NCBI GenBank assembly: GCA_000993615.1
Contig: LBWM01000006.1
Coordinates: 24,651-88,650, forward strand
Direction: 5' to 3'
Length of the DNA stretch: 64,000 nucleotides
Source of the DNA: Candidatus Peregrinibacteria bacterium GW2011_GWF2_39_17
GTDB lineage: Bacteria > Patescibacteriota > Gracilibacteria > UBA1369 > UBA12473
Part shown: positions 7,856 to 17,112 of the stretch, in pieces
How positions within the stretch are numbered: position 1 is the first letter of the stretch
Layout: each line of letters starts with the position of its first letter
Program-made: the position numbers and the translations under genes
The notes under the pieces: model-generated
What the model saw: only the letters and a program-made list of their open reading frames with translations
Databases searched by the model: none
What the model was told of the DNA's origin: nothing

Positions 7856-8838
7856 TGCCTTATCTCAATAAAAAGCAAGCAACTCAATTTCTAAACGATT
7901 TAGTTCAGGGAAAATTAGTTGAAGGAAAAATTATTGATCAACTCACAGAAATGGCAAACAGAGGAGAAACCGTAGAAGAAATAACCGGCATGGCACAAGC
8001 AATGCGAGCTTTAATGGTTCCAGTGACAACCGCTTATCCGGTTATTGATACTTGCGGAACAGGAGGGTCCGGATTAAATCGCATTAATACCTCAACTTTA
8101 GTCGCTTTTATTTTGGCGGCTGATGATATTTACGTAGCCAAACACGGTAATAAGGCTGCAAGTGGCCGTTGCGGGAGTTTTGATGTCCTGGAAAAACTTG
8201 GCGTCAATATTGAGCTTAAGGCGGAAGAAATTAAATCGTCTTTGCAAAAAACGCACTTGGGTTTTATTTATGCGCGCCTTTTTCATCCGGCTATGAAAAT
8301 TATTAATCCGATTAGAGAAAAAATTGGAAAACGCACAATTTTCAATCTATTAGGGCCATTACTTAATCCAGCCAAAGCGAGCAAACAACTTATGGGCGTT
8401 AATAATTTAGAAACAGCCCAAAAAATGATCCACGTCTTACGGAATCTTCAACTAAAAAGAGTTTTAGTGGTAATTGGCTCGGATGGCTTAGACGAAATTA
8501 CTCTAACCGGGGACACAACTATTATGGAATTGCGCAACGGGGAAATTACCCAAACCACTATTACTCCGGAAAGTGTAGGCCTTTCAAAGGTTTCAAGGCA
8601 ACAAATCGAGGGAGGCTCCGTTGAGCTTAATGCCTCTATTTTTAGAGATATTCTGGAAAATAGAGCTAAAAAACCCTATCTAGATCTCGTGCTTTTTAAT
8701 GCCGGAGCCGGTTTTTATCTCGCGGACAAAGCAAGCTCAATCGCCGAAGGAGTGAATAGAGCTAGAATAATTTTAGAATCAGGAGCAGCTCAACAAAAAT
8801 TTCTTGATTATCGTCTCTTTAGCCAAAATCTAAAATGA
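7855..8838 (+). CDS. trpD: Anthranilate phosphoribosyltransferase
   Basis: TrpD joins anthranilate to PRPP to give phosphoribosylanthranilate. The 327-residue protein shows the PRPP-binding CGTGGSG motif (about 68-74), NTST, KHGNKAASGRCGS in place of the usual KHGNRxxSSxxGS, and the NPIREKIGKRTIFNLLGPLLNPA region that is highly conserved in the family. It overlaps trpG by one base and trpC by four (ATGA), which is typical of tightly coupled operon genes. Confidence 0.96.
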   Translation: MPYLNKKQATQFLNDLVQGKLVEGKIIDQLTEMANRGETVEEITGMAQAMRALMVPVTTAYPVIDTCGTGGSGLNRINTSTLVAFILAADDIYVAKHGNKAASGRCGSFDVLEKLGVNIELKAEEIKSSLQKTHLGFIYARLFHPAMKIINPIREKIGKRTIFNLLGPLLNPAKASKQLMGVNNLETAQKMIHVLRNLQLKRVLVVIGSDGLDEITLTGDTTIMELRNGEITQTTITPESVGLSKVSRQQIEGGSVELNASIFRDILENRAKKPYLDLVLFNAGAGFYLADKASSIAEGVNRARIILESGAAQQKFLDYRLFSQNLK

Positions 8839-9587
8839 ATTTCTTAAAAGAACTTCTACCAATTAAGCTGCGGGAAATTGAAGACTTAAAAAAGAATCCT
8901 CCCCAATTTAAGCCGGCATTTAAGCGAGCAAGCTTTAAAAAAGCGCTGACTAAAAAAAAATCCGTTCATCTAATTGGAGAGATTAAGTTCCACTCACCAT
9001 CAAGGGGTTTTTTAACAGACGAATCAATCATTCCCGAAATTTTACCGATTTACAATCGTTACATGAGTGCAATTTCCGTGCTCACGGACGAACACTTTTT
9101 TAAGGGAAGTTTTCAATACTTAAACCGATTAACAGATCAAACTACCCTGCCTCTTTTGGCTAAAGATTTCTTCCTTGATCCTTTCCAGATTGATCTTGCC
9201 AAGAGAGCCGGAGCTAGCGCAATTTTGCTTATTGCCAAATTACTAAAAGCGCAAGATTTGCAAATGCTTTACAAAACAGCTCAAGATCAAGGCCTTGATG
9301 TCTTAGTGGAAATTCACGATGAAGCAGATTTGGAAAAAGCGTTAAATCTTGATTCGGAAATTATTGGGATTAATCATCGTAATTTGGAAAATCTGGAAAT
9401 TGATTTAAAAACCACTCATCGCTTACGGCCTCTTATCCCAAAAAATAAAATTGTGGTAGCGGAAAGCGGAATTCGGAATCGGCTAGATATTGAAGGCCTT
9501 TTACCGATAAACGCGGCTTTAATTGGCACCAGCTTAATGACCACCGAAGATCCTTTATCCCTAATTAAATCTTTATGCAAAGTTTAG
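8835..9587 (+). CDS. trpC: Indole-3-glycerol phosphate synthase
   Basis: TrpC closes the indole ring to form indole-3-glycerol phosphate. The 250-residue (beta/alpha)8 barrel keeps all known catalytic residues: Glu49 and Lys51 in [11 protein letters not shown], Lys110 in LAKDFF, Glu159 in VEIHD, Asn180 in GINHRN, and Glu210-Ser211 in AESGI. It is a single-function enzyme. The length shows no trpF (PRA isomerase) fusion, and no separate trpF is present in the operon. It overlaps trpB by 13 bp. Confidence 0.96.
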   Translation: MNFLKELLPIKLREIEDLKKNPPQFKPAFKRASFKKALTKKKSVHLIGEIKFHSPSRGFLTDESIIPEILPIYNRYMSAISVLTDEHFFKGSFQYLNRLTDQTTLPLLAKDFFLDPFQIDLAKRAGASAILLIAKLLKAQDLQMLYKTAQDQGLDVLVEIHDEADLEKALNLDSEIIGINHRNLENLEIDLKTTHRLRPLIPKNKIVVAESGIRNRLDIEGLLPINAALIGTSLMTTEDPLSLIKSLCKV

Positions 9588-10774
9588 GACATTTTGGAAA
9601 ATTCGGAGGAATTTTTGTTTCCGAATTACTAATGCCTGCTTTAGAAGAGCTGGAAGCCGGCTATCTTAAATATCGCCAGGATCCAAACTTCAAAAAAGAA
9701 TTAAAAAAATTGTTAACTGACTACGCGGGGAGACCTACGCCACTTTATTTTGCCCAAAATCTTTCCAAGCAATTAGGTGCAAAAATTTATCTTAAAAGAG
9801 AAGACCTTTTGCACGGCGGGGCTCACAAAACCAATAATACTTTAGGGCAAGGGTTATTAGCTAAAATGATGGGCAAAAAAGAATTACTGGCCGAGACAGG
9901 CGCCGGGCAGCATGGGTTTGCCACAGCCATGATTGGGGCATTACTAGGGCTAAAAGTTAAAATTTTCATGGGCTCGAAGGACGTCGAACGCCAACATGTT
10001 AATGTTTTACGAATGCAAATGTGCGGAGCAGAAGTAATTCCCATTAATTTCGGCTCACAAACATTAAAAGATGCCTTAAACGAAGCATTGCGTTATTGGG
10101 TGGCAAACAGTCAAAATACGGCTTACGTTTTAGGCACCGTGGCTGGCCCGCACCCTTATCCAAGCATGGTTCGAGATTTTCAAAAAATCATCGGTATTGA
10201 AGCTAAACGCCAACTTAAAAAATCAAAAAATCAATTACCGACTCATGTGGTGGCGTGTGTAGGTGGAGGGTCAAATGCCATGGGTATTTTCTGGCCTTTT
10301 ATTCCACTCAAAAAAATTAAGCTAATTGGCGTAGAACCAGCCGGAGAAGGGCTAAACACTGAAAAACACGGTGCCACTCTTACCAAAGGTTCGCCAGGGT
10401 GCCTGCACGGCTCTTTATCTTATGTTCTACAAGACAAGGATGGACAAATTAAGGAAGCTCATTCTATTTCCGCTGGTCTTGATTACCCAGGGGTGGGACC
10501 GGAGCATGCTTTCTTAAAAGAATCGAATCGAGCTGATTATGTGTCCGTAACAGATAAAGAAGCGCTTGAAGCAATGCAAAATTTGGCAAAAATAGAAGGC
10601 ATTATTCCGGCTTTAGAGTCAGCCCATGCTTTAGCTTATTTGCCAAAATTAATTAAAAATTTAGGACCAAAAACAAAAAAAGAAGCCTGCATTTTGGTTA
10701 ATATTTCGGGTCGGGGCGATAAGGACATGGAATATGTGAGTCGCTTTTTGACTTTTGAAAATCCCACTATTTAA
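9575..10774 (+). CDS. trpB: Tryptophan synthase beta chain
   Basis: TrpB condenses indole with serine using PLP. The 399-residue protein has the PLP lysine Lys85 in HKTNN, the catalytic Glu107 in [17 protein letters not shown] (189-196), the PLP-phosphate loop GGGSNA (230-235) and the [11 protein letters not shown] segment of the COMM/alpha-interface region. It is the TrpB1 type that pairs with TrpA. It starts 13 bp before the end of trpC and is followed 11 bp later by trpA. Confidence 0.97.
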   Translation: MQSLGHFGKFGGIFVSELLMPALEELEAGYLKYRQDPNFKKELKKLLTDYAGRPTPLYFAQNLSKQLGAKIYLKREDLLHGGAHKTNNTLGQGLLAKMMGKKELLAETGAGQHGFATAMIGALLGLKVKIFMGSKDVERQHVNVLRMQMCGAEVIPINFGSQTLKDALNEALRYWVANSQNTAYVLGTVAGPHPYPSMVRDFQKIIGIEAKRQLKKSKNQLPTHVVACVGGGSNAMGIFWPFIPLKKIKLIGVEPAGEGLNTEKHGATLTKGSPGCLHGSLSYVLQDKDGQIKEAHSISAGLDYPGVGPEHAFLKESNRADYVSVTDKEALEAMQNLAKIEGIIPALESAHALAYLPKLIKNLGPKTKKEACILVNISGRGDKDMEYVSRFLTFENPTI

Positions 10775-10785
10775 TCTTTTTCCTT

Positions 10786-11586
10786 ATGTCTAAATTTACC
10801 CCCATCATGCCGTGCACTATAATCGGGGATCCGGATTTTGAAACCTCATTTGAGATCGTGAAAACTTTTATACAAGAAGGTGTTCAGGGAATTGAGCTTA
10901 TTTTCCCATTCTCCGAACCAGTGGCGGATGGCCCAATAATGGCAAAAGCGCATCAACGAGCTCTAAAAGCTGGTAGTAATGTACATAAAGGTTTGGCGTT
11001 TATTAGAAAAATACGTTCTATCTCCAAAATCCCGCTCTTTTTAGTAACCTACTATAATCCTATTCTGGCTTATGGGCCGGAACAATTTTATAAACACGCA
11101 GCTCAGGCTGGCTTAAATTTTGTGCTTATCCCTGATATTCCCCCAGAAGAAAGTTCTCATCTAAATCAACTAGCGAAAAAATTTAGACTTAAGCAAATTT
11201 TTATTGTCAGTCCTTTAACTACAATAAAAAGGCTTAAATTTATTCTTAAAATGGCCTCAGGATTTTTGTATGTGGTCAGCCGACCCGGAGTAACTGGGAT
11301 TCGGGGGAATATTGAGCCCGAGACCCTAAAATTACTAGCTAAGTTAAAAAAACAAACTACGTTACCTCTTTATGTCGGATTTGGAATTTCAAATGCACAG
11401 CAAGTGCAGCAGGTACTAAAAGCAGGGGCAAATTGCGCTATCGTAGGCAGCGGTATGGTAAAAATTATTGAAGACCATTTGGAAGACAAAAGGGAAATCC
11501 CTAAAGAGACCCTGAAAATGCTTAAATCACTGATAAAAAGCCATCCCTCCCTCCCTTTGGGGGGCCACCGTCCAAATTCAGGATAG
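10786..11586 (+). CDS. trpA: Tryptophan synthase alpha chain
   Basis: TrpA cleaves indole-3-glycerol phosphate and channels indole to TrpB. The 266-residue barrel has the catalytic Glu37 (IELIFPFSEP) and Asp48 (VADGP), IPDIPPEES, the phosphate-binding RPGVTGIRG and GFGIS motifs. The usual LGIPFSDP appears as LIFPFSEP, a conservative drift that leaves the catalytic acids in place. The last ~20 residues (HPSLPLGGHRPNSG) are a non-conserved tail. It is the last gene of the trp operon; no clear terminator follows in the 136 bp before the next gene. Confidence 0.95.
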   Translation: MSKFTPIMPCTIIGDPDFETSFEIVKTFIQEGVQGIELIFPFSEPVADGPIMAKAHQRALKAGSNVHKGLAFIRKIRSISKIPLFLVTYYNPILAYGPEQFYKHAAQAGLNFVLIPDIPPEESSHLNQLAKKFRLKQIFIVSPLTTIKRLKFILKMASGFLYVVSRPGVTGIRGNIEPETLKLLAKLKKQTTLPLYVGFGISNAQQVQQVLKAGANCAIVGSGMVKIIEDHLEDKREIPKETLKMLKSLIKSHPSLPLGGHRPNSG

Positions 11587-11722
11587 CATATTTGCTGTGA
11601 AAAAAACCTTTCAAAATTATTAAAAAAGGCGACCAAGACCGTTTTGACATCTTTAGGCTTAAGTTCTTTAATAGAGTCGTATCTAAAGTCAGCAATTTTA
11701 GAAAATTAAAAAATAATTAGAC

Positions 11723-12154
11723 ATGCATCTAAAATCTTCGCCAGGCCTCTTGGCTACCTTTTTAATTACCACAAATGCCTGTCAACCCCCTAGCCCAATT
11801 CCCGAACCAATTGCAGAAGCTGTTCACCAGGTTAATTCTACTTGCGTCGCCCTGGTTGCCAAAGATAGGGTGAATTCACTGGGGCCGGAGCAATGGGCTG
11901 TCACCGGGCATATGCCCGAAGGTAGAGTTACTTGCGTCTGCCAAGCACAAGGAGAAAGATTGATTGAATGCCTCCTCCGGGCCGACAACAACACTTTAGC
12001 AGTAATTGTCCATGCTCAACCTGAGAGTATTCACTATTCGAGCATGCACACTGGTGAAAGTAGCTATCGGCTTAAGTCAAGATCGGCTACAAGAAATATT
12101 TGGAGGAAATTCCAAAATTTATTCGAAAAAGGAAAAGCAAAAACATCAAGATAA
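11723..12154 (+). CDS. Small secreted Cys-containing protein, probable lipoprotein (paralog 1)
   Basis: A 143-residue protein with an N-terminal hydrophobic signal ending TTNACQ, a weak lipobox with Cys20 as the possible lipidated residue, followed by a Pro-rich linker. The body has a CVALVAKDR strand, then CVCQ, then IECLL, which is a C...CxC...C pattern. The same pattern recurs in the next gene, and the two proteins look like diverged tandem paralogs. The C terminus is basic (KGKAKTSR). I do not recognise a family. It starts 136 bp after trpA. Confidence 0.55.
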   Translation: MHLKSSPGLLATFLITTNACQPPSPIPEPIAEAVHQVNSTCVALVAKDRVNSLGPEQWAVTGHMPEGRVTCVCQAQGERLIECLLRADNNTLAVIVHAQPESIHYSSMHTGESSYRLKSRSATRNIWRKFQNLFEKGKAKTSR

Positions 12155-12213
12155 AATTATTGACTCAAACTTTAAAATTTGTTTTAGTAAAGGCATTATT
12201 TTACCCTATAAAT

Positions 12214-12816
12214 ATGAATCGGCCTTACCACCTTTTGGCAAATTTGGCGATGCTAACCGGGGCAGCCTGTGGAAGAACCGAAACACTAGATAATACTACA
12301 CCTCTAGCTGAAACTCCAGCTAACCCCGCAGAAATCACTCAAGACGCAAATGCTATTAACGAATTTAGCACTAAATTTACGAAAAGGTGCTTCACAGTTA
12401 TTGCTCAAAATGGTTGTGTACCTGATTCAGGGTCATTTTATAAACCTATTAATCCCGATATCAATCAACTGCATAACTACTCTTCTCAGTTTACTTGGGA
12501 GGCAAGAACAGCATCCCCTGCAGGACAAGAACAAACCGTATGTTCCTGTACCCTTCGGCCAAATCCATCTGACGATTGGGATTGCACCCTACAAACAGGA
12601 ATTATTTTTGGCACAGAAACAGGCCAACTTCAGTTGAGAGCCAGGGAGAAGCTAGAAGCTTTTCAAACTACAAAAAAGCAAGCCACACAATATCCTCCAA
12701 CTTATAATTCCAGAACAAGCAATGGCTACATCGCTGCAAGAGAAACTTTATTAATGTTAACTCGAGAAGGGCGAACACGTTGCGGTCAGTATAAAGATTT
12801 ACACCGAGATAAATAA
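12214..12816 (+). CDS. Small secreted Cys-containing protein, probable lipoprotein (paralog 2)
   Basis: From the ATG at 12214 the protein has 200 residues. This start is chosen because it gives a short signal peptide, MNRPYHLLANLAMLTGAAC, ending in a possible lipobox; the in-frame extension up to 12100 overlaps the previous gene and looks non-coding. The body has RCFTVIAQ, a longer insert, then VCSCTL and DCTLQ, matching the C...CxC...C order of the gene before it. Function unknown; a pair of related surface lipoproteins is inferred. Confidence 0.55.
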   Translation: MNRPYHLLANLAMLTGAACGRTETLDNTTPLAETPANPAEITQDANAINEFSTKFTKRCFTVIAQNGCVPDSGSFYKPINPDINQLHNYSSQFTWEARTASPAGQEQTVCSCTLRPNPSDDWDCTLQTGIIFGTETGQLQLRAREKLEAFQTTKKQATQYPPTYNSRTSNGYIAARETLLMLTREGRTRCGQYKDLHRDK

Positions 12817-12911
12817 GACAAATCCCTCCCCATAAGGCAGGCTTCGCCTACCAATCGTCCTAATAAACTAATTTTCAGCCCCTAATTAATTTTCACTTTT
12901 AACCTATTTTG

Positions 12912-12940
12912 TTGACCCTTTTCCCCCTCTCCATTATATT
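12912..12940 (+). promoter_or_regulatory. Sigma70-type promoter for the 43-aa basic protein
   Basis: TTGACC (12912-12917) and TATATT (12935-12940) are spaced 17 bp apart. The predicted transcript start near 12947 lies after an upstream in-frame start at 12909 and before the ATG at 12972, so it supports the shorter protein. Confidence 0.65.
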
Positions 12941-12971
12941 TCTCGCACTAACTCTAAATAGCATCTTCACC

Positions 12972-13103
12972 ATGACCAATCGCAGTTCTTCCAAAAAACA
13001 CGGCATGCACGGAGTAAATGAACGACGACCCAAAAGTAGTCAGTCTAAACGTCGCAATAAAGCCAAAGCACGTGCTCGTCGCGAAACAGCCAAAGCTGTT
13101 TAA
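12972..13103 (+). CDS. Very small basic protein
   Basis: From the ATG at 12972 the product is 43 residues, rich in Lys, Arg and Ser (RRPKSSQSKRRNKAKARARR). That composition suggests nucleic-acid or ribosome binding. It does not match a small ribosomal protein I know (it is not bTHX or bL36). A good promoter lies just upstream and no other gene shares the transcript at its 5' end. The coding call rests on the promoter, the strongly biased composition and the clean stop, so it remains moderate. Confidence 0.5.
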   Translation: MTNRSSSKKHGMHGVNERRPKSSQSKRRNKAKARARRETAKAV

Positions 13104-13194
13104 GATTCTTCGAGGACTTCTGATTTCACTAGCACGAAATATTTTTTGGTCTTAAAGAAACGCACCTGTATTTTTTTTAAGCTCCTCCTGATTT

Positions 13195-14112
13195 ATGATT
13201 TTTCGTCGAAAAAAGAAGGGTTTTATTGTTCATCCCACCCTGGCCAGACTCTCGAAAAAACGTCCTATTTTAAAAAGACACCCAGGGAAAACACTCAGCA
13301 AAAGAATTGAAAGACCAGTGCGGCGAGCACGAAATTATACAGGGACAGGAACAAAGTTAAAAAGATTAGTGCTCCTTACATCTGGAGGCGCATTGCTTCT
13401 TTTTGTTATTAATACACTCTTTATCTCCAGTCAATTAAATCTGACTACTATTAAAGTAATCGAAGATGACACAGAAATCACTAATCATCTTCTTACCCCG
13501 CTTTTTACTGATCTTCGGGGCTCTAATCTGCTTTTACTCAACACAAAAAATCTCGAGGAACTTTTCCAACAAAAATACCCAACCTATGAATCCTTAACTA
13601 TCCAAAAATCGCTTCCCCATACACTAATTATTAACTTAACCAGCTTCTCCCCGATTGCCACCATTACTATTGAGAGCACTGATTCGCAAGGTATAAAATT
13701 AACAACTACTTCTGTTCTAAATGCAGAAGGCATGCTAATCGAACCAGAGGAAAATAAAGATTATTCCGCCTTGCCAGCATTAGTAATGACTAGCGAAAAA
13801 AAACTAATTGGAGGCACAAAAGTTATCTCAAAAGAAAATTTAGCTTTTGCACTTGAAGCCATGCAAAACTACGAAGATAAATTCGACATGAAAATCATTA
13901 ATTCCTTTTATCTTAAAACTGAACGGGAACTTCATTTATGGACTGATCGAAATTTCTATGTTTGGCTTGATCTGACTCAAAATCTTGACACACAACTTAA
14001 TAAACTAAAAATGGCTTTGCCAAAGCTTAATATTTACAATGCTGACCTTGAGTATATTGATCTTAGAATTTCGGGAATTAATGGAGAAAAGGTAATCTAC
14101 AAAATAAAATAA
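13195..14112 (+). CDS. ftsQ: FtsQ/DivIB-like cell division protein
   Basis: A 305-residue bitopic membrane protein: a very basic cytoplasmic N terminus (1-57), one membrane helix (about 59-78, LVLLTSGGALLLFVINTLFI), then a POTRA-like domain (about 82-150) with the family pattern TIKVIEDD, RGSNLLLLNTKNLEE, YPTYESLTIQKSLPHTL, SPIATI, and a beta domain ending YIDLRISG...KVIYK. This is the FtsQ layout; FtsQ links early and late division proteins. It stands alone here, with no ftsA, ftsZ or mur genes beside it. The symbol is inferred from architecture and pattern. Confidence 0.8.
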   Translation: MIFRRKKKGFIVHPTLARLSKKRPILKRHPGKTLSKRIERPVRRARNYTGTGTKLKRLVLLTSGGALLLFVINTLFISSQLNLTTIKVIEDDTEITNHLLTPLFTDLRGSNLLLLNTKNLEELFQQKYPTYESLTIQKSLPHTLIINLTSFSPIATITIESTDSQGIKLTTTSVLNAEGMLIEPEENKDYSALPALVMTSEKKLIGGTKVISKENLAFALEAMQNYEDKFDMKIINSFYLKTERELHLWTDRNFYVWLDLTQNLDTQLNKLKMALPKLNIYNADLEYIDLRISGINGEKVIYKIK

Positions 14113-14118
14113 CCAACA

Positions 14119-14147
14119 TTGAATTTAACTGTTTTTTTTGGTATAAT
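14119..14147 (+). promoter_or_regulatory. Sigma70-type promoter
   Basis: TTGAAT (14119-14124), a 17-bp spacer and a perfect TATAAT (14142-14147) lie upstream of the gene at 14215, leaving a leader of about 60 bases. Confidence 0.7.
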
Positions 14148-14214
14148 TAATTTATAAATATTTCTTCTGTTCCTCTCTCCTTAAGGATACGAACTTAAAA
14201 CAAATAAAAATCCT

Positions 14215-14760
14215 ATGCCCACAGACTTAACCAAACTTACCCATCTTAGGGGACTTATTGAAAGCGCTGAAATAAGCATTAAAGCAGCAGGGCGAATTAT
14301 TGCGGAACTTACTTTAGATAATCCACATGCTAAAAGTGCCAACCAGGATTTAATAAAAAATCTGTCCGCTAATCCTTTTTTAGCCACCGAAGGAGAGCAA
14401 AATATTATTGAGGGTGTTTTTGATGGACAAAACATGATGGGGCCAGATCAAAAAATCTATCCTGTCCCAGCTAATTATGCCAGTAAATCAAAATTAATCC
14501 CGGGCGATATTTTAAAACTTACAATCAAACCCGATGGTGCATTTTTATACAAACAAATTGGGCCAATCGAGCGCAAACACGTCACCGGACAATTAATTTA
14601 TGACGATGGTCAATACAAAGTAGTCACAGATGAAAAAGGTTATAACGTGCTTTTGGCTTCCATTACTTATTTCAAGGCGAATGTAGGAGATACAATCGCC
14701 CTCATTGTTCCTGCTCAAGCAGACAGCGATTGGGGCGCTATTGAACATGTTATTCCTTAA
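14215..14760 (+). CDS. Hypothetical cytoplasmic protein
   Basis: A 181-residue soluble protein that I cannot name. The N-terminal third is helical (HLRGLIESAEISIKAAGRIIAEL). The remainder is beta-rich with GVFDGQNMMGPD, PVPANYASKSKLIPGDILKLTI, FLYKQIGPIERKHVTG and NVGDTIALIVPA, a layout that suggests two small barrel-like modules. It has its own strong promoter and is followed 59 bp later by the pseudopilin-like gene, so it may head the pilT-containing transcript. Confidence 0.6.
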   Translation: MPTDLTKLTHLRGLIESAEISIKAAGRIIAELTLDNPHAKSANQDLIKNLSANPFLATEGEQNIIEGVFDGQNMMGPDQKIYPVPANYASKSKLIPGDILKLTIKPDGAFLYKQIGPIERKHVTGQLIYDDGQYKVVTDEKGYNVLLASITYFKANVGDTIALIVPAQADSDWGAIEHVIP

Positions 14761-14819
14761 ATAAAACCTAAAAGAGCCCTCTTTAAAAGGCCTCAATTTT
14801 ATCACTTACCAAAATAAAA

Positions 14820-15941
14820 ATGACTGACAACACCCCCAACAATCAATCCGAATCTAGTGCTTTGGAAAACGCCCTTAAGCAAATCCAAAACTGGTTTGTA
14901 AGTGGCGATTTTGAAAAAGTTAAACAAGGGTGCAGTGAAGTATTACACATTGCACCGAACAACAGCATTGCCCAAGACCTTCTTAAAAAAGCAGAAGAAG
15001 CCTTAGTGATGTCTACCTCAACTGCAACGGAAGCAACTCCAGCAATACCAATAATGCCAGCAGCAGCGCCTATTTCGGAGCCAATCACGACTGGATCAGA
15101 GCTAAGCCACCAAGAGCAAATTACGCCTAAAAGCGACCAATTAATTTCAGACCAGCCAAAACAGATTCCAACGACTTCTTATGATCTAGGAATCCCCCCA
15201 GACTCAGTTAATCCTATTTCCTCTGTAGCTATTCCTATGCCCGAAGCAGAGAGCCATCATAAATTGCATTCGTTTTTAGTTAATTTAATAATTATAGGGG
15301 GGATTGTTTTAGTGGGTGTTGGTGGAGTTTTTGGCTACCAAGCTTTATTTGGCAAAAATACGGATAACATTACTAACAATCAAGACAACACACCAGATCA
15401 AGTAGCTCAAAATAATCAAAAGCCGACAGATTCTTCCCAAACTCAAGAAACTCCGGCAATAGATAAAACTCCAAATTCAATAGATATCGAAGCCACCGAA
15501 ATGGAAACTCGCAATAACCAACGATTAAGCGACTTAACCACCATTGAGGAAGCCCTAATCCAATATTACGAAAAAAATCAATCCTATCCTAGCGCGGATG
15601 AAGCTAGTACAGTCATGATAGAAGAAGATTTTTTAAGCCAAATGCCAACTCCTCCCAATGATAACGAGGTCTATTTCTACGCGGTGTATAATAACGAGAT
15701 AGGAGACAACCAGATTTATATTTTGAGCGCCTATTTTGAAGATGAAAACGAAGCAACTGAAATTTGGTCAACCGGCGGAAGTACTAACGATTTTACTGAT
15801 TTTACCGATGTTTCAAAAGATAACGTAACAATCATTAGTCCGAATATGACAGAAGATGACTATCTTAAATCGCTAAACCCATCAACAGATACCCCCACAA
15901 ATCAACCAACCGAAACAGGTGGCAGAGTTCCCCGCAGCTAA
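14820..15941 (+). CDS. TPR-like / membrane / GspG-pseudopilin-like fusion protein
   Basis: A 373-residue protein with four parts. Residues 10-55 resemble a TPR helix pair (ENALKQIQNWFVSGDFEKV...). A Pro/Thr-rich linker follows, then a membrane helix (about 155-178, LIIIGGIVLVGVGGVFGY). A disordered Asn/Gln/Thr stretch leads to a C-terminal domain (about 235-320) with RLSDLTTIEEALIQYYEKNQSYP and YFYAVYNN, the pattern seen in GspG-type major pseudopilins just after their helix. No prepilin cleavage site is present, so the pilin-like domain is probably displayed by the internal anchor. It lies 62 bp before pilT. Confidence 0.6.
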   Translation: MTDNTPNNQSESSALENALKQIQNWFVSGDFEKVKQGCSEVLHIAPNNSIAQDLLKKAEEALVMSTSTATEATPAIPIMPAAAPISEPITTGSELSHQEQITPKSDQLISDQPKQIPTTSYDLGIPPDSVNPISSVAIPMPEAESHHKLHSFLVNLIIIGGIVLVGVGGVFGYQALFGKNTDNITNNQDNTPDQVAQNNQKPTDSSQTQETPAIDKTPNSIDIEATEMETRNNQRLSDLTTIEEALIQYYEKNQSYPSADEASTVMIEEDFLSQMPTPPNDNEVYFYAVYNNEIGDNQIYILSAYFEDENEATEIWSTGGSTNDFTDFTDVSKDNVTIISPNMTEDDYLKSLNPSTDTPTNQPTETGGRVPRS

Positions 15942-16003
15942 AATAGAAGAAAGACAATTATTATTTAAGAGAGAGTCCTCCTAAAAATTAAACAAAAAAA
16001 TAA

Positions 16004-17059
16004 ATGGAAAGTATTCGCAAGCTACTTCAAACCGCAATTCAGTATAAGGCTTCTGATCTTTACTTAACCACCGGAGCCAAACCTATTTTGCGAATTAATG
16101 GAGAGTTAATCGCGATTAGTCAGCATCCTGTTTTGGATAAAAAAATAGCGGAAAATTATTTATTAGAGGTAATGAATGATCGCCTAAAAACATCACTTCA
16201 AGAGACTTCTGATTTAGATTTTTCAATTGAGGCAGAAGGGATTGCTCGTTTTCGGGTTAATATTTTTGTACAACGGAAAGGGATTGGTGGTGTTTTCAGG
16301 GTTATTCCGGAAGATCCTCTTAGCCTGGAGGAACTAAAACTGGCACCTCAACTTAAAAAATTGACGCATCTAAAGCAAGGTTTAGTTTTGCTAACCGGAC
16401 CTACCGGCTGCGGCAAATCCACTACTCTGGCTGCGCTGATTAAAGAAATTAATACTCACCAAAAAAAACATATTATTACCATTGAAGATCCGATTGAATT
16501 TATTCATGAAAATGGCCAATCTGTTGTAGAACAACGCGAAGTCGGGACGCACACTTCCAGTTTCTCGCGAGCGCTTAGAGCAGCTTTACGCGAAGATCCA
16601 GATGTGATTTTAGTGGGTGAAATGCGAGATTTGGAGACTATTTCTTTGGCTTTAACTGCAGCGGAAACCGGCCACCTTGTTTTTGCTACCCTCCATACCA
16701 GCGGAGCCGCAAAATCCGTGGATCGCATTATTGATGTTTTTCCAGCAGATCAACAAGCCCAAATCCGCACTCAATTAGCGGAAACACTAGAAGCGATTAT
16801 CTGGCAAAATTTACTTACAGCAGAAACCGAAACCGTAAACGGGACAAAAAGAGTCGCAGCTTTGGAAATTTTACTCAAAAATCACGCCATGCAAAATCTA
16901 ATTCGCAAAGGCTACACGCATCAATTGGATACAATCATTGAAACCGGTCGCAAGGAAGGCATGCAAACCATGAAACAAGCGCTTGGAGCTCTAAAAGAGC
17001 AAGGCTTAATTTCTGAAAAAAGCTATCTCGAATACGCCCCGGAAGAGATTGACATGTAA
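16004..17059 (+). CDS. pilT: Type IV pilus retraction ATPase
   Basis: PilT is the hexameric ATPase that depolymerises type IV pili and drives twitching. The 351-residue protein has the N-terminal PAS-like domain with KASDLYLTTGAKP, the Walker A motif GPTGCGKST (132-140), an Asp box ITIEDPIEF, Walker B VILVGEMRDLET, and the His box TLHT. The C-terminal MQNLIRKG segment corresponds to the AIRNLIRE motif typical of PilT and lacking in PilB. The assembly ATPase pilB is not in this window. The other pilus genes are at 22.6-27.9 kb on the opposite strand. Confidence 0.95.
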   Translation: MESIRKLLQTAIQYKASDLYLTTGAKPILRINGELIAISQHPVLDKKIAENYLLEVMNDRLKTSLQETSDLDFSIEAEGIARFRVNIFVQRKGIGGVFRVIPEDPLSLEELKLAPQLKKLTHLKQGLVLLTGPTGCGKSTTLAALIKEINTHQKKHIITIEDPIEFIHENGQSVVEQREVGTHTSSFSRALRAALREDPDVILVGEMRDLETISLALTAAETGHLVFATLHTSGAAKSVDRIIDVFPADQQAQIRTQLAETLEAIIWQNLLTAETETVNGTKRVAALEILLKNHAMQNLIRKGYTHQLDTIIETGRKEGMQTMKQALGALKEQGLISEKSYLEYAPEEIDM

Positions 17060-17112
17060 AGCAATATTGGTTATAAATAAGGATGTTTTTATTTTTTAAA
17101 TATCCTTGAATT

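Noticed and set aside
12006..12293. 95-residue frame between the two Cys-rich genes
   Set aside because: It overlaps both neighbours in another frame and contains low-complexity shadow sequence.
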